Assembly (NCBI GenBank): GCA_964461005.1
Contig: CAYWQQ010000003.1
Coordinates: 1 to 35,558, forward strand
DNA: 35,558 bases
Direction: 5' to 3'
Source: JAAZBI01 sp964461005
GTDB taxonomy: Bacteria > Bacillota_I > Bacilli_A > RF39 > UBA660
Shown: positions 6,011-14,355 of the stretch, in pieces
Layout of the letters: each line of letters opens with the position of its first letter
Position numbering within the stretch: position 1 is the stretch's first letter
Made by a program: the position numbers and the translations under genes
The notes under the pieces: model-generated
Seen by the model: only the letters and a program-made list of their open reading frames with translations
The model's database searches: none
What the model was told of the DNA's origin: nothing

Positions 6011-7744
6011 ATGACAAAAATTAAAATATTAACTGAAAAATTAGCTAATATGATTGCTGCTGGAGAAGTAGTTGAAAAATGTGTTTCGGTTGTTAAAGAA
6101 TTAGTAGAAAATAGTATTGATGCACAAAGTAAACAAATTAAAATAGAATTAATTGAATCCGGCATTAAAGAAATAAAAGTTATTGATGATGGTGTAGGAA
6201 TGGAAAAGGAAGATGCTTTATTAGCTTTCTTTCCTCATGCGACAAGCAAAATAACAAAAGAAGATGATTTATTTAATATCGTTTCATTAGGCTTTAGAGG
6301 AGAAGCTTTAGCGTCTATTGCATCAGTAAGTACTGTTGAATTAAAAACTAGTACTGGTGGAATTGGTACAAAAGTTATCATGAAAGCTGGAAAAATGATT
6401 GAAAATAAAGTTAGTGATTCTCGTCAAGGGACAGAAATAACAGTTAAAAATCTTTTTTATAACACTCCAGCTCGTTTAAAACATTTAGGAACATTATATT
6501 ATGAACTAGCTAATACAATTGAATATATTAATAAAATTGCTTTATCTTATCCAGAAATATCTTTTTCTCTAAAAAATGATGACAAAGAAATTTTTAAAAC
6601 CGATGGATCAAATAATTTGTTAAAAGTTATTAATGAAATATATGGTTTAAATGTTTCTAAAAATATGATAGTCATTTCTAATCAAAATGATGATTATCAA
6701 ATTTCTGGTTATATATCTAAACCGGAGATTACTAAATCAAATCGTAATCATTTTCATATTATTGTTAATAATAGAATCATTAAAAATTTAGAACTAAATA
6801 AGGTTATTAATGATTCATATCATACTTTTAAACCTGAAGACAAATATCCAATAATTGTTTTAAAGATTAATGTAGATCCACGATTAATTGATGTAAATAT
6901 TCATCCGACAAAGATGGATATTAAATTTAGTAAAAAAGAAGCTTTAAAAGAATTAATATCATTAGAAATAAAAAATAAATTAAATGCTACTAATTTAATA
7001 CCCAAAATTGAAAACAATCATAATGAATCTTTTGAATTTGAATCAAAAATAATAATAGATACTGATACAACTAAAAAATATATAGAATCAAATTTATTTA
7101 TGATATCTGAAGAAACAACAGAATTTGTATCAAAAGCAGAAGAGTTGGAGCCGGAAAAAAAAGTTCCTCATATGGAACCAGTTGGAGTAGTTCATGGAAC
7201 ATATTTGATATTTCAAGATGAAAGTAATATGTATTTAATCGATCAACATGCTGCTAAAGAAAGAATAAATTATGAGTATTATTTAAAAGAATTAAGTAAT
7301 CCAAATAAGCAACAAATTGATTTGCTATTTCCAATTAATTTAGAATTTCCTAATAATGAATTTTTACTATTAAAACAAAACATTGAATTAATTAAACAAT
7401 TAGGTTTTGAATTAGAAGAGTTAGGTAAAAACAGTTTGGTTTTTCGTTCTCATCCTTTATGGTTGCCTCAAAATTATGAAGAGGCCGCTATTAAAAAAAT
7501 TTGTGAGTTAATTTTATATAAAGAAAAAGATTTTAATATTGAAAAATTTAACGAAAAGATTGCTATTACAATGAGCTGTAAGCTAGCTATAAAAGCTAAT
7601 GAGAGTATTAGTATAAAAGAAATGGAACATTTGATTAATGACTTAAGATTTTGTCAAAATCCATACACTTGTCCTCATGGAAGGCCAACTGTAATATCAT
7701 ATTCTCGTTATGAATTAGAAAAATTATTTAAAAGAGTAATGTAG
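6011..7744 (+). CDS. mutL: DNA mismatch repair protein MutL
   Basis: MutL (577 residues) couples mismatch recognition by MutS to strand incision. The N-terminal GHKL ATPase shows ELVENSIDA (about 30-38), DDGVGM and GFRGEALASI. The C-terminal domain has the metal-binding endonuclease motif DQHA-x2-E-x4-E (DQHAAKERINYE, about residue 411) and a CPHGRP motif near 554, so this is the nicking type found in bacteria without MutH. The ATG at 6011 gives the family's usual M-x-K-I start; the TTG at 6002 is a less likely alternative. The IAAGEVVE motif is followed by KC where RP is usual. mutS is not in the window; the IS island sits immediately upstream, where mutS might be expected. miaA follows after 8 nt. 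Confidence 0.96.
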   Translation: MTKIKILTEKLANMIAAGEVVEKCVSVVKELVENSIDAQSKQIKIELIESGIKEIKVIDDGVGMEKEDALLAFFPHATSKITKEDDLFNIVSLGFRGEALASIASVSTVELKTSTGGIGTKVIMKAGKMIENKVSDSRQGTEITVKNLFYNTPARLKHLGTLYYELANTIEYINKIALSYPEISFSLKNDDKEIFKTDGSNNLLKVINEIYGLNVSKNMIVISNQNDDYQISGYISKPEITKSNRNHFHIIVNNRIIKNLELNKVINDSYHTFKPEDKYPIIVLKINVDPRLIDVNIHPTKMDIKFSKKEALKELISLEIKNKLNATNLIPKIENNHNESFEFESKIIIDTDTTKKYIESNLFMISEETTEFVSKAEELEPEKKVPHMEPVGVVHGTYLIFQDESNMYLIDQHAAKERINYEYYLKELSNPNKQQIDLLFPINLEFPNNEFLLLKQNIELIKQLGFELEELGKNSLVFRSHPLWLPQNYEEAAIKKICELILYKEKDFNIEKFNEKIAITMSCKLAIKANESISIKEMEHLINDLRFCQNPYTCPHGRPTVISYSRYELEKLFKRVM

Positions 7745-7752
7745 GAGTTAAA

Positions 7753-8619
7753 ATGAAAAAAATAATAGTTGTTGTAGGTCCAACTGGAGTTGGCAAAACA
7801 AAATTATCAATTGCTTTAGGAAAATATTTTCAAGGTGAAATTATCAATGCCGATAGTATGCAAGTTTATCGAGGATTAAATATTGGAACTGCAAAAGTGA
7901 CTGATTTTGAAAACATAAAACACCATCTTTTAGATATCAAAGATGTAACTGATTTTTATTCGGTTTATGATTTTCAAAGAGATGGAAGAAAAATATTAGA
8001 TAATACAGACAAGACAGTAATTATTGTTGGTGGTACGGGATTATATGTAAAAGCATTGTTATATAATTATGAATTTATAAATTTAGAAAAACAATATGAT
8101 TTAAGTGAATTATCTAATAAACAACTCAAAGAAAAAATATTGTCATATAATAAAACAATTGATATCCATTTAAATAATCGAAATCGTTTAGAAAGAACTT
8201 TGTTATTATTAATGAATGATTCATATCAAAAAAAAGTTAGTAATGAATTGTTATATGATGCAACATTTATTGGGTTGACTACTGATCGCAAACATTTATA
8301 TAAAATTATTAATGATCGTGTAGATAAAATGATTAAAGATGGCTTGGTTAATGAAGTAAAAGCTTTTTATGATCAAGGTATAAGAAGCAAACCGTTATTA
8401 GCAGGAATAGGCTATAAAGAATTGTATAACCATTTTGATGGGAAGATTACATTAGAAGAAGCAATCATATTAATCAAAAAAAATAGTCGTCATTATGCTA
8501 AAAGACAGTATACTTGGTTTAATAATCAAATGCATATTAAATGGTTTGAAAGTAATTTTGATTTTTTTGATAAAACAATTACAGCTGTAATTGATTACAT
8601 AAAAGAAGGTGCTAATTAA
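7753..8619 (+). CDS. miaA: tRNA dimethylallyltransferase MiaA
   Basis: MiaA transfers a dimethylallyl group to N6 of A37 in tRNAs reading UNN codons, which stabilises codon pairing. The 288-residue protein has the P-loop GPTGVGKT (residues 9-16), DSMQVYRGLNIGTAK with the catalytic-region aspartate, GGTGLYVKALL, and the C-terminal KKNSRHYAKRQYTWFN tail. It starts 8 nt after mutL behind TAGGAG, keeping the mutL-miaA order of Bacillus. Its last codons lie inside the palindromic terminator shared with the convergent gene, and the two genes overlap by 4 bp. Confidence 0.96.
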   Translation: MKKIIVVVGPTGVGKTKLSIALGKYFQGEIINADSMQVYRGLNIGTAKVTDFENIKHHLLDIKDVTDFYSVYDFQRDGRKILDNTDKTVIIVGGTGLYVKALLYNYEFINLEKQYDLSELSNKQLKEKILSYNKTIDIHLNNRNRLERTLLLLMNDSYQKKVSNELLYDATFIGLTTDRKHLYKIINDRVDKMIKDGLVNEVKAFYDQGIRSKPLLAGIGYKELYNHFDGKITLEEAIILIKKNSRHYAKRQYTWFNNQMHIKWFESNFDFFDKTITAVIDYIKEGAN

Positions 8620-8640
8620 TTAGTACCTTCTTTATATATT
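8605..8640. terminator. Bidirectional palindromic terminator between miaA and the convergent gene
   Basis: 8605-8630 is a 26-bp palindrome with a single mismatched position, A/T-rich on both sides (TTTATATATTTTTT to the right, TTTTATGTAATC on the other strand). Both stop codons lie at its centre. Confidence 0.7.
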
Positions 8641-9527
8641 TTTTGATCAAAAATGTGTTCTTTTGTATCCCATTTTATTAATTCATTATAATTTTTTAAA
8701 AAGAAAAAATAATTTAATTGGTCAGTTCCATTTTCTTTATAAGGATCATCCCATGTTAAATCTAAATGTAGCCACTTATTGTTTATAAATACTAAATTCC
8801 AGACGTGACTTTCACTTGTTACTTTGATATTTGGTATCTCTAATTTATTTAGAAATAAAGCCATTGTATCAGAATAGCCACTACAAACAGCATAATGTTC
8901 AAATAATAGTCCTGTAGCTTTATTTGATTGATATGTTTGATCATTTAAATTAGTTATTTTATTATAATCATAATCTGTATTATTTATTATATAATCATGA
9001 ATTGCTTTTATTTGAGTTTCTTTATCAGTGATTGAATTAATATTTAATTCTTGAGATATTCTATCAATCTCTGTATTTATTTTTTCTATTTCTTCAGGTG
9101 AATATATTTTATTGACATTAATTTCTACTTTTTTATTTAAAAGTGGATATGAGTAAGTAGTTAATGATTGGAAGGAATTAAAAGGGTGTACAAAACTATT
9201 TATATGAGAAAGTAATTCTTGATTTTCACTTAATTCTGTAACATCATCTAAACATTTTTCGTAACCACAATAAAAAATAAAACTATCCCACCCAGAATTA
9301 ATACCTGTATAGTAGATATTAATTAAATCGCTTTTATTTTTAGGATTAAAATCATTAACTTCTTTAAAATAATAATTTTCACCTTTTATATAATAACTAT
9401 TTTTTTCTTGAATCTTATTGGTTTTAGTTAAATCTAAAACTAATTGTTGAGAGTTAAACAGATTGTTATCATATATATAATAACAACCTAAAAATATAAA
9501 TATTAACCAGACTAATCTTTTTATCAT
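8616..9527 (-). CDS. Membrane-anchored transglutaminase-like protein
   Basis: The protein has 303 residues with one N-terminal hydrophobic segment (about 4-19), so it is probably anchored outside the membrane. The C-terminal half matches the transglutaminase-like cysteine protease fold: Cys215 in AVCSGYSD, His241 in SHVWN and Asp256 in LHLDLTWDD form the triad. The AVCSGYSD/WDDP pattern is common in surface proteins of Firmicutes. Peptidoglycan or protein modification at the cell surface is possible; the substrate is unknown. ATG 9527 has GGTGA before it and an extended -10 (TGATATAAT, 9551-9543 on the minus strand) that lies within a few bases of the rpsT terminator. It converges on miaA and overlaps it by 4 bp. 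Confidence 0.8.
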   Translation of the reverse strand: MIKRLVWLIFIFLGCYYIYDNNLFNSQQLVLDLTKTNKIQEKNSYYIKGENYYFKEVNDFNPKNKSDLINIYYTGINSGWDSFIFYCGYEKCLDDVTELSENQELLSHINSFVHPFNSFQSLTTYSYPLLNKKVEINVNKIYSPEEIEKINTEIDRISQELNINSITDKETQIKAIHDYIINNTDYDYNKITNLNDQTYQSNKATGLLFEHYAVCSGYSDTMALFLNKLEIPNIKVTSESHVWNLVFINNKWLHLDLTWDDPYKENGTDQLNYFFFLKNYNELIKWDTKEHIFDQKIYKEGTN

Positions 9528-9542
9528 ATTATCACCATGATT

Positions 9543-9551
9543 ATTATATCA
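9543..9551 (-). promoter_or_regulatory. Extended -10 promoter of the transglutaminase-like gene
   Basis: TGATATAAT on the minus strand, 15 nt before ATG 9527. Confidence 0.55.
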
Positions 9552-9553
9552 TA

Positions 9554-9592
9554 AAAAAAGCAAAATTATTTTTTCATTAATTTTGCTTTTTT
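9554..9592 (-). terminator. rpsT terminator
   Basis: A 15-bp stem (9554-9568 with 9578-9592, core GCAAAATTA/TAATTTTGC) ends in a T-run on the minus strand. The last codons and stop of rpsT are inside the stem and loop. Confidence 0.8.
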
Positions 9593-9793
9593 ATGAGCTG
9601 CATTATTTTTTTTAATTAATCCTTTTTTAACAGCTTTATCTATTTTTTTAACAGCTATATTAATATTTTCTTTTTCAGGAGTTGTTTTAGCTTTTTTAAT
9701 TGCTGATTTCATAGAACCTTTTAATTCTGCATTTAAAACTCTTTTTTTCTCGCTAGTTAAAACACGCTTTTTAACACTTTTAATATTTGGCAT
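9566..9793 (-). CDS. rpsT: 30S ribosomal protein bS20
   Basis: bS20 (75 residues) binds 16S rRNA during early 30S assembly. The very basic helical sequence starting MPNIKSVKKRV and ending AAHKKAKLMKK is typical, with the usual AHKKA motif near the C terminus. It is slightly shorter than the common length of 80-90. GGAGGTGAAATA precedes the ATG. The promoter is TTGCTT (9851-9846), 17 nt, TAATAT (9828-9823). It diverges from lepA, as rpsT lies close to lepA in Bacillus. Confidence 0.94.
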   Translation of the reverse strand: MPNIKSVKKRVLTSEKKRVLNAELKGSMKSAIKKAKTTPEKENINIAVKKIDKAVKKGLIKKNNAAHKKAKLMKK

Positions 9794-9822
9794 TATTTCA
9801 CCTCCAATGCTTCAACAAATTA

Positions 9823-9851
9823 ATATTATCAAATAAATAAATAAAAAGCAA
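9823..9851 (-). promoter_or_regulatory. rpsT promoter
   Basis: -35 TTGCTT at 9851-9846, 17-nt spacer, -10 TAATAT at 9828-9823 on the minus strand. It is back to back with the lepA promoter. Confidence 0.6.
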
Positions 9852-9859
9852 TTATTTTA

Positions 9860-9868
9860 TGTTATAAT
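9860..9868 (+). promoter_or_regulatory. lepA extended -10 promoter
   Basis: TGTTATAAT ends only 16 nt before the lepA ATG, so the leader would be about 10 nt and made almost entirely of the ribosome site AGGTGAG. Confidence 0.6.
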
Positions 9869-9884
9869 TTTTTTAGGTGAGATA

Positions 9885-11684
9885 ATGGAAACAAAACAAA
9901 TTAGAAACTTTTGTATAATTGCACATATTGATCACGGCAAAAGTACAATAGCAGACAGAATTATTGAATTATCTGGTAATGTTGCAAAAAGAGATATGAA
10001 GGAACAAATACTTGATAAAATGGATCTCGAAAGAGAAAGAGGCATTACAATTAAATTAAATGCTATTTTATTAAATTATAAATATAAAAATCAAATTTAC
10101 GATTTACATTTAATTGATACTCCGGGGCATGTAGACTTTACATATGAAGTGTCACGTAGTTTAGCAGCTTGTGAAGGGGCTGTTCTAGTTGTTGATGCTG
10201 CTCAAGGAATTGAAGCTCAAACTTTAGCTAATGTGTTTTTAGCAATGGAAAATGATTTAACTATTATCCCTGTTATTAACAAAATAGATTTGCCAAATGC
10301 AGATGTCGAAAAAGTCAAAAGAGAAATTAAAGAAGTTTTAGGTTACTCCGAAGATGAAATAATTTTAACTAGTGGTAAAACTGGAGAAGGAATTGAAAAC
10401 TTATTACAAGCAGTTATTGAAAGAGTTCCAGCACCTCAAGGGGATAAAAATGCTTCTTTAAAAGCATTGGTTTTTGATAGCTATTTTGATTCATACCGTG
10501 GTGTTATCGCTTTAATTAGAGTGGTAGAAGGAACTTTACATATTGGCGATAAAATAAAAATGTTTTCAACAAAAAAAGAATATGAAGTTATTGAATTAGG
10601 TGTTTATCGCCCTCAAGAAGAAAAAGTAAAAACTTTAGAAGCTGGTTGTGTTGGCTTTTTTGGTGCAAGTATAAAGAATATTGAAGATATTCATGTTGGA
10701 GACACTGTTACTAGTGTAAATAATTCTTGTAAAGAAAGTTTTCCAGGCTATAAACCTTTAAAACCAATGGTTTTTTGTGGAATATATCCAATTGATTCTA
10801 ATAAATACTTAGATTTAAGAGATGCTTTAGAAAAGTTAAAATTAAATGATTCATCATTATCTTTTGAACCAGAAACATCTGTTTCTTTAGGTTTTGGATT
10901 TAGATGTGGTTTTTTAGGACTACTACATTTAGAAATAATTGAAGAGAGAATTGAAAGAGAATTTAAAATTAATTTAATAGCAACTAGTCCAAGTGTTGTA
11001 TATGAAGTTACTTTAACTGATCAAACAGTTGTTACTATTCAAAGTCCTTCCAAATTTCCAGATCGTCAAAAAATTCAAGAAATTAAAGAACCATATATTA
11101 AAACAAATATATTTTTACCTTTAGAGTATGTGGGACCTGTCATGGAATTATGTCAAAACAAAAGAGGTAATTATATTAATTTAGAATATATTGATAAGAC
11201 TAGAGTAAATCTTCATTATGAATTACCTTTATCAGAAATAGTTTATGATTTTTTTGATAAATTAAAATCAATTACAAAAGGTTATGCATCTTTCGATTAT
11301 GAATTGATTGGTTATAAATCATCAGACTTAGTTAAAATGGAAATAGTAATTAATAAAGAACCAGTTGATGCTCTTGCTACTATTGTGCACAGGCAATTTG
11401 CTTATGAAAAAGGAAAAATTATTGTTGAAAATTTAAAAGAAATAATTCCTCGCCAAATGTTTGAAGTACCAATACAAGCATTAATAGGTTCAAAAGCAAT
11501 AGCTCGAGCTGATATAAAAGCCATGAGAAAGAATGTTTTAGCTAAATGTTATGGTGGAGATATTACTAGAAAGAAGAAATTGTTAGAAAAACAAAAAGAA
11601 GGTAAAAAGAGAATGAAAACAATTGGTAGTGTTGAAATACCTCAAGAAGCATTTTTAGCAGTTTTATCTATGGAAAAAAAATAA
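9885..11684 (+). CDS. lepA: Elongation factor 4 (LepA)
   Basis: LepA/EF4 is a ribosome-associated translational GTPase that acts on stalled or mistranslocated ribosomes and in 30S biogenesis. The 599-residue protein is full length. G-domain motifs are AHIDHGKST (residues 13-21), DTPGHVDF and NKIDLP. The EF-G-like domains and the LepA-specific C terminus follow (ADIKAMRKNVLAKCYGGDITRKKKLL...), including the conserved KCYGGD. The start has AGGTGAG 4 nt upstream. It appears to be transcribed alone, since the next gene has its own -10 box. Confidence 0.97.
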   Translation: METKQIRNFCIIAHIDHGKSTIADRIIELSGNVAKRDMKEQILDKMDLERERGITIKLNAILLNYKYKNQIYDLHLIDTPGHVDFTYEVSRSLAACEGAVLVVDAAQGIEAQTLANVFLAMENDLTIIPVINKIDLPNADVEKVKREIKEVLGYSEDEIILTSGKTGEGIENLLQAVIERVPAPQGDKNASLKALVFDSYFDSYRGVIALIRVVEGTLHIGDKIKMFSTKKEYEVIELGVYRPQEEKVKTLEAGCVGFFGASIKNIEDIHVGDTVTSVNNSCKESFPGYKPLKPMVFCGIYPIDSNKYLDLRDALEKLKLNDSSLSFEPETSVSLGFGFRCGFLGLLHLEIIEERIEREFKINLIATSPSVVYEVTLTDQTVVTIQSPSKFPDRQKIQEIKEPYIKTNIFLPLEYVGPVMELCQNKRGNYINLEYIDKTRVNLHYELPLSEIVYDFFDKLKSITKGYASFDYELIGYKSSDLVKMEIVINKEPVDALATIVHRQFAYEKGKIIVENLKEIIPRQMFEVPIQALIGSKAIARADIKAMRKNVLAKCYGGDITRKKKLLEKQKEGKKRMKTIGSVEIPQEAFLAVLSMEKK

Positions 11685-11691
11685 ATAGTTA

Positions 11692-11700
11692 TGTTATAAT
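11692..11700 (+). promoter_or_regulatory. Extended -10 promoter of the pilin-like gene and serS
   Basis: TGTTATAAT, 23 nt before ATG 11724. Confidence 0.55.
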
Positions 11701-11723
11701 AAAATAGTATAAGAGGTGTGATT

Positions 11724-12674
11724 ATGAATAAAAAAGGGATAGTTTTATCAAGTTTGGTTTATTCATTATTAGTTTTTTTCTTATTATTGGTAGTAGCGTT
11801 ATTATCAGTTATGTGGTATCGCCAAAATTCAATAAATATTTTAAAGAAGAAAACTCTTGATATTTATGAAGAAGAATATATAGCTGAATCTAAATTAAAT
11901 AGTCACTTTGCAATTAATGTTGGATCATTAGGAGCATATGAATCAAAAAATGATTTTAACTATTTTACTGGTTCAAATCCACAAAATTGGATTGAATTTG
12001 GTCAAGTATCTTTATCAGATAGTACACCATTATTATGGCGAATAGTAAAAGCAGATAATAACGGAATCAGCTTGATTTATGAAGGTACAAAAAACGGTTC
12101 TTTATCACCAATTGAAGATGGAGCTTTAGGTACTTTATCTGTTTTTGATATTACAGATAATAAATGGACAAATCCAGCTACATTAAACAGTATATTAATT
12201 GCTTGGTATAATAACGATTTGTATATTCGTAACAAAAATAATTATGTCAAACAAATAAATTGGTGTACGGGAGGGATAATAAACAATTCTCCTCTTGTTA
12301 CCGCTGATTTTATTAATCAAGAATGTATTAATCAAACAACTGTAGGTGGAATATTTACAGGACAATCATTACCATTAGTATATTCCTTATTAACAGTTAG
12401 TGATTATTTATTAACTAGTTCAGATTCACTTTGTACAGGTCCATTTATAACGGATTGTGGCAATGATAATTATTTAATAAAGACATATAACTATTCGACA
12501 ATAAATGCTAATGCAGAAAATGACAATCAAGTTTGGTATGTTAAAAGTACAGGTGATATTAATTTAGAAAGTATTAGTACTTCATTAAGAATAAGACCAA
12601 TGATCAGCATCGATCCAAATATTATATGGAAAAGTGGAAATGGTTCTCTTTCTAATCCATATCAAGTAAAATAA
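11724..12674 (+). CDS. Pilin-like or signal-anchored surface protein
   Basis: The protein has 316 residues. The N terminus is MNKKG followed by about 26 hydrophobic residues and WYRQNS, resembling a class III/type IV prepilin leader (short basic leader, Gly, then a long hydrophobic helix). The usual Glu at +5 is replaced by Ser, however, so cleavage by a prepilin peptidase is uncertain. The rest looks extracellular: Ser/Thr/Asn-rich, with WIEFG...LLWRIVKADNNG, a pattern seen in surface proteins of gut Firmicutes, and a few cysteines (CTGG, QECINQ, CTGP, DCGND) that could form disulfides. ATG 11724 follows GAGGTGTG; the GTG at 11718 lies inside that ribosome site. It sits 12 nt before serS, apparently as a co-transcribed passenger. 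Confidence 0.55.
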   Translation: MNKKGIVLSSLVYSLLVFFLLLVVALLSVMWYRQNSINILKKKTLDIYEEEYIAESKLNSHFAINVGSLGAYESKNDFNYFTGSNPQNWIEFGQVSLSDSTPLLWRIVKADNNGISLIYEGTKNGSLSPIEDGALGTLSVFDITDNKWTNPATLNSILIAWYNNDLYIRNKNNYVKQINWCTGGIINNSPLVTADFINQECINQTTVGGIFTGQSLPLVYSLLTVSDYLLTSSDSLCTGPFITDCGNDNYLIKTYNYSTINANAENDNQVWYVKSTGDINLESISTSLRIRPMISIDPNIIWKSGNGSLSNPYQVK

Positions 12675-12686
12675 AGGAGAATTAAA

Positions 12687-13961
12687 ATGATAGATATTAA
12701 TTTAATAAGAAATAATGCAGAGTTAGTAAAAGAAAATATTAGAAAAAAATTTCAAGATCAAAAATTAAATTTAGTTGATGAAATTAAGGAATTAGATGAA
12801 AAAAGTCGAGAGTTAAAAGCTATAGGAGATAATTTACGTCAAGAAAGAAATAAAATTAGTAGTGAGATAGGTCTTATTATTAAAGAAAATCCAACACTAT
12901 CAGAAAGTAAAAAACAAGAAGTTTTAGAAATAAATCAAAAATTATTAGATATTGAAAAACAATATTTAGAAATTATTGCTCAAATAAAAGAAAAAATGAT
13001 GATGATTCCTAATATTATTGCTGAAAGTGTACCAATTGGAAAAAACGATACTGAAAATGTTGAATTAGTTAAATATGGTGAACCAAGAGTTCCCGATTAT
13101 GAAATACCATATCATTCAGAAATCTGTGACATGTTTTCAGGATTAGATAAAGAAAGTGCGGGCAGAACAAGTGGTAATGGTTTTTACTATTTATTAGGTA
13201 ATGTAGCACGCTTACATTCTGCATTATTAAGTTATGCCAGAGATTTTATGATAGAAAAAGGTTTTACATATTGTATACCACCTTTTATGATTAGAAGTGA
13301 TGTTGTATCAGGAGTTATGTCTTTCGCAGAAATGGATGCAATGATGTATAAAATAGAGGGTGAGGATTTATATTTGATTGGCACTAGTGAGCATTCATTA
13401 ATTGGAAAGTTTAAAGATCAAATAATAAATGAAAATGAATTACCATTAACTTTAACATCATATTCACCTTGTTTTAGAAAAGAAAAAGGTGCCCATGGCT
13501 TAGAAGAAAGAGGCTTGTATCGTGTTCATCAATTTGAGAAGCAAGAAATGGTTGTTTTGTGCAAACCAGAAGAAGCGATGGATTGGTATGATAAAATGTG
13601 GAATTATACAGTAGAATTTTTCAGAAGTTTAGATATTCCAGTTCGTACTTTAGAATGTTGTTCAGGAGATCTTGCAGATTTAAAGGTTAAATCTTGTGAT
13701 ATTGAAGCGTGGAGTCCCAGACAAAAAAAATATTTTGAAGTTGGCTCATGCTCAGTATTAGGTGATGCTCAAGCTCGAAGATTAAGTATTAGATATAAAA
13801 ATATAGAAGGTACAAATTATGTAACAACACTAAATAACACAGTTTTAGCAACTCCTAGAGGTTTAATTGCCTTATTAGAAAACAATTATAATGAGGATAA
13901 AACAATAACTATTCCTAAAGTTTTAAGGCCATATATGGGGGGAATAGAAGTTTTAAAATAG
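12687..13961 (+). CDS. serS: Seryl-tRNA synthetase
   Basis: SerRS charges tRNA-Ser. The 424-residue protein has the N-terminal antiparallel coiled-coil arm (about 30-105) that grips the long variable arm of the tRNA, then the class II core: TSEHSLIG, motif 2 as FRKEKGAHGLEERGLYRVHQFEK, the EVGSCSVLGDAQARR segment and motif 3 ending ATPRGLIALLENN. Motifs 2 and 3 differ from the common bacterial forms (FRSEAGSAGRDTRGL; SGLAVGRT) and resemble another SerRS branch. AAGGAG precedes the ATG. There is no T-box leader, because only 12 nt separate it from the previous gene. Confidence 0.94.
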   Translation: MIDINLIRNNAELVKENIRKKFQDQKLNLVDEIKELDEKSRELKAIGDNLRQERNKISSEIGLIIKENPTLSESKKQEVLEINQKLLDIEKQYLEIIAQIKEKMMMIPNIIAESVPIGKNDTENVELVKYGEPRVPDYEIPYHSEICDMFSGLDKESAGRTSGNGFYYLLGNVARLHSALLSYARDFMIEKGFTYCIPPFMIRSDVVSGVMSFAEMDAMMYKIEGEDLYLIGTSEHSLIGKFKDQIINENELPLTLTSYSPCFRKEKGAHGLEERGLYRVHQFEKQEMVVLCKPEEAMDWYDKMWNYTVEFFRSLDIPVRTLECCSGDLADLKVKSCDIEAWSPRQKKYFEVGSCSVLGDAQARRLSIRYKNIEGTNYVTTLNNTVLATPRGLIALLENNYNEDKTITIPKVLRPYMGGIEVLK

Positions 13962-13970
13962 GGAGGTTTT

Positions 13971-14288
13971 ATGGAAAAATTTTTTGACAATGAAATTAAA
14001 AGATTAGAAAATAAAAATAGAGAAATTTATAATGTTCCTAAAATTTTAACAGAAGGCATAAACAAATTGGAGACAAAAATTTATAATATAAAACAAATTT
14101 TAAATTTAATTGAAAAATTAGAAATAGTTTTAAGTCGCTATGAAAATGGAAATCATTCTGGTGCAGAAGAAATCGATATTATTAATGCTAAGTTATTAAT
14201 ATTACATTTATGTAATCATTTAAAAGATACAATATTGTTTCTTCATGAGGAACAAGAGGACATTAGTAATAAACAAATTAAAATATAA
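13971..14288 (+). CDS. Hypothetical coiled-coil protein (105 aa)
   Basis: Starts 9 nt after serS behind GGGAGG, so it is probably co-transcribed and well translated. The sequence is charged and helical throughout (Lys/Glu/Asn/Ile-rich, heptad-like), without signal peptide or membrane segment. I do not recognise a family. The context gives no more than membership of the serS operon. Confidence 0.6.
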   Translation: MEKFFDNEIKRLENKNREIYNVPKILTEGINKLETKIYNIKQILNLIEKLEIVLSRYENGNHSGAEEIDIINAKLLILHLCNHLKDTILFLHEEQEDISNKQIKI

Positions 14289-14295
14289 AAAAGTA

Positions 14296-14323
14296 TTTAC
14301 AATTATATAATATGTGATATACT
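14296..14323 (+). promoter_or_regulatory. Promoter of the lipoprotein gene
   Basis: -35 TTTACA (14296-14301), 16-nt spacer, -10 TATACT (14318-14323, preceded by TGA). Confidence 0.6.
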
Positions 14324-14355
14324 AAAAAGGTAAATAGAAAGAAGGAGTAAAAAAA

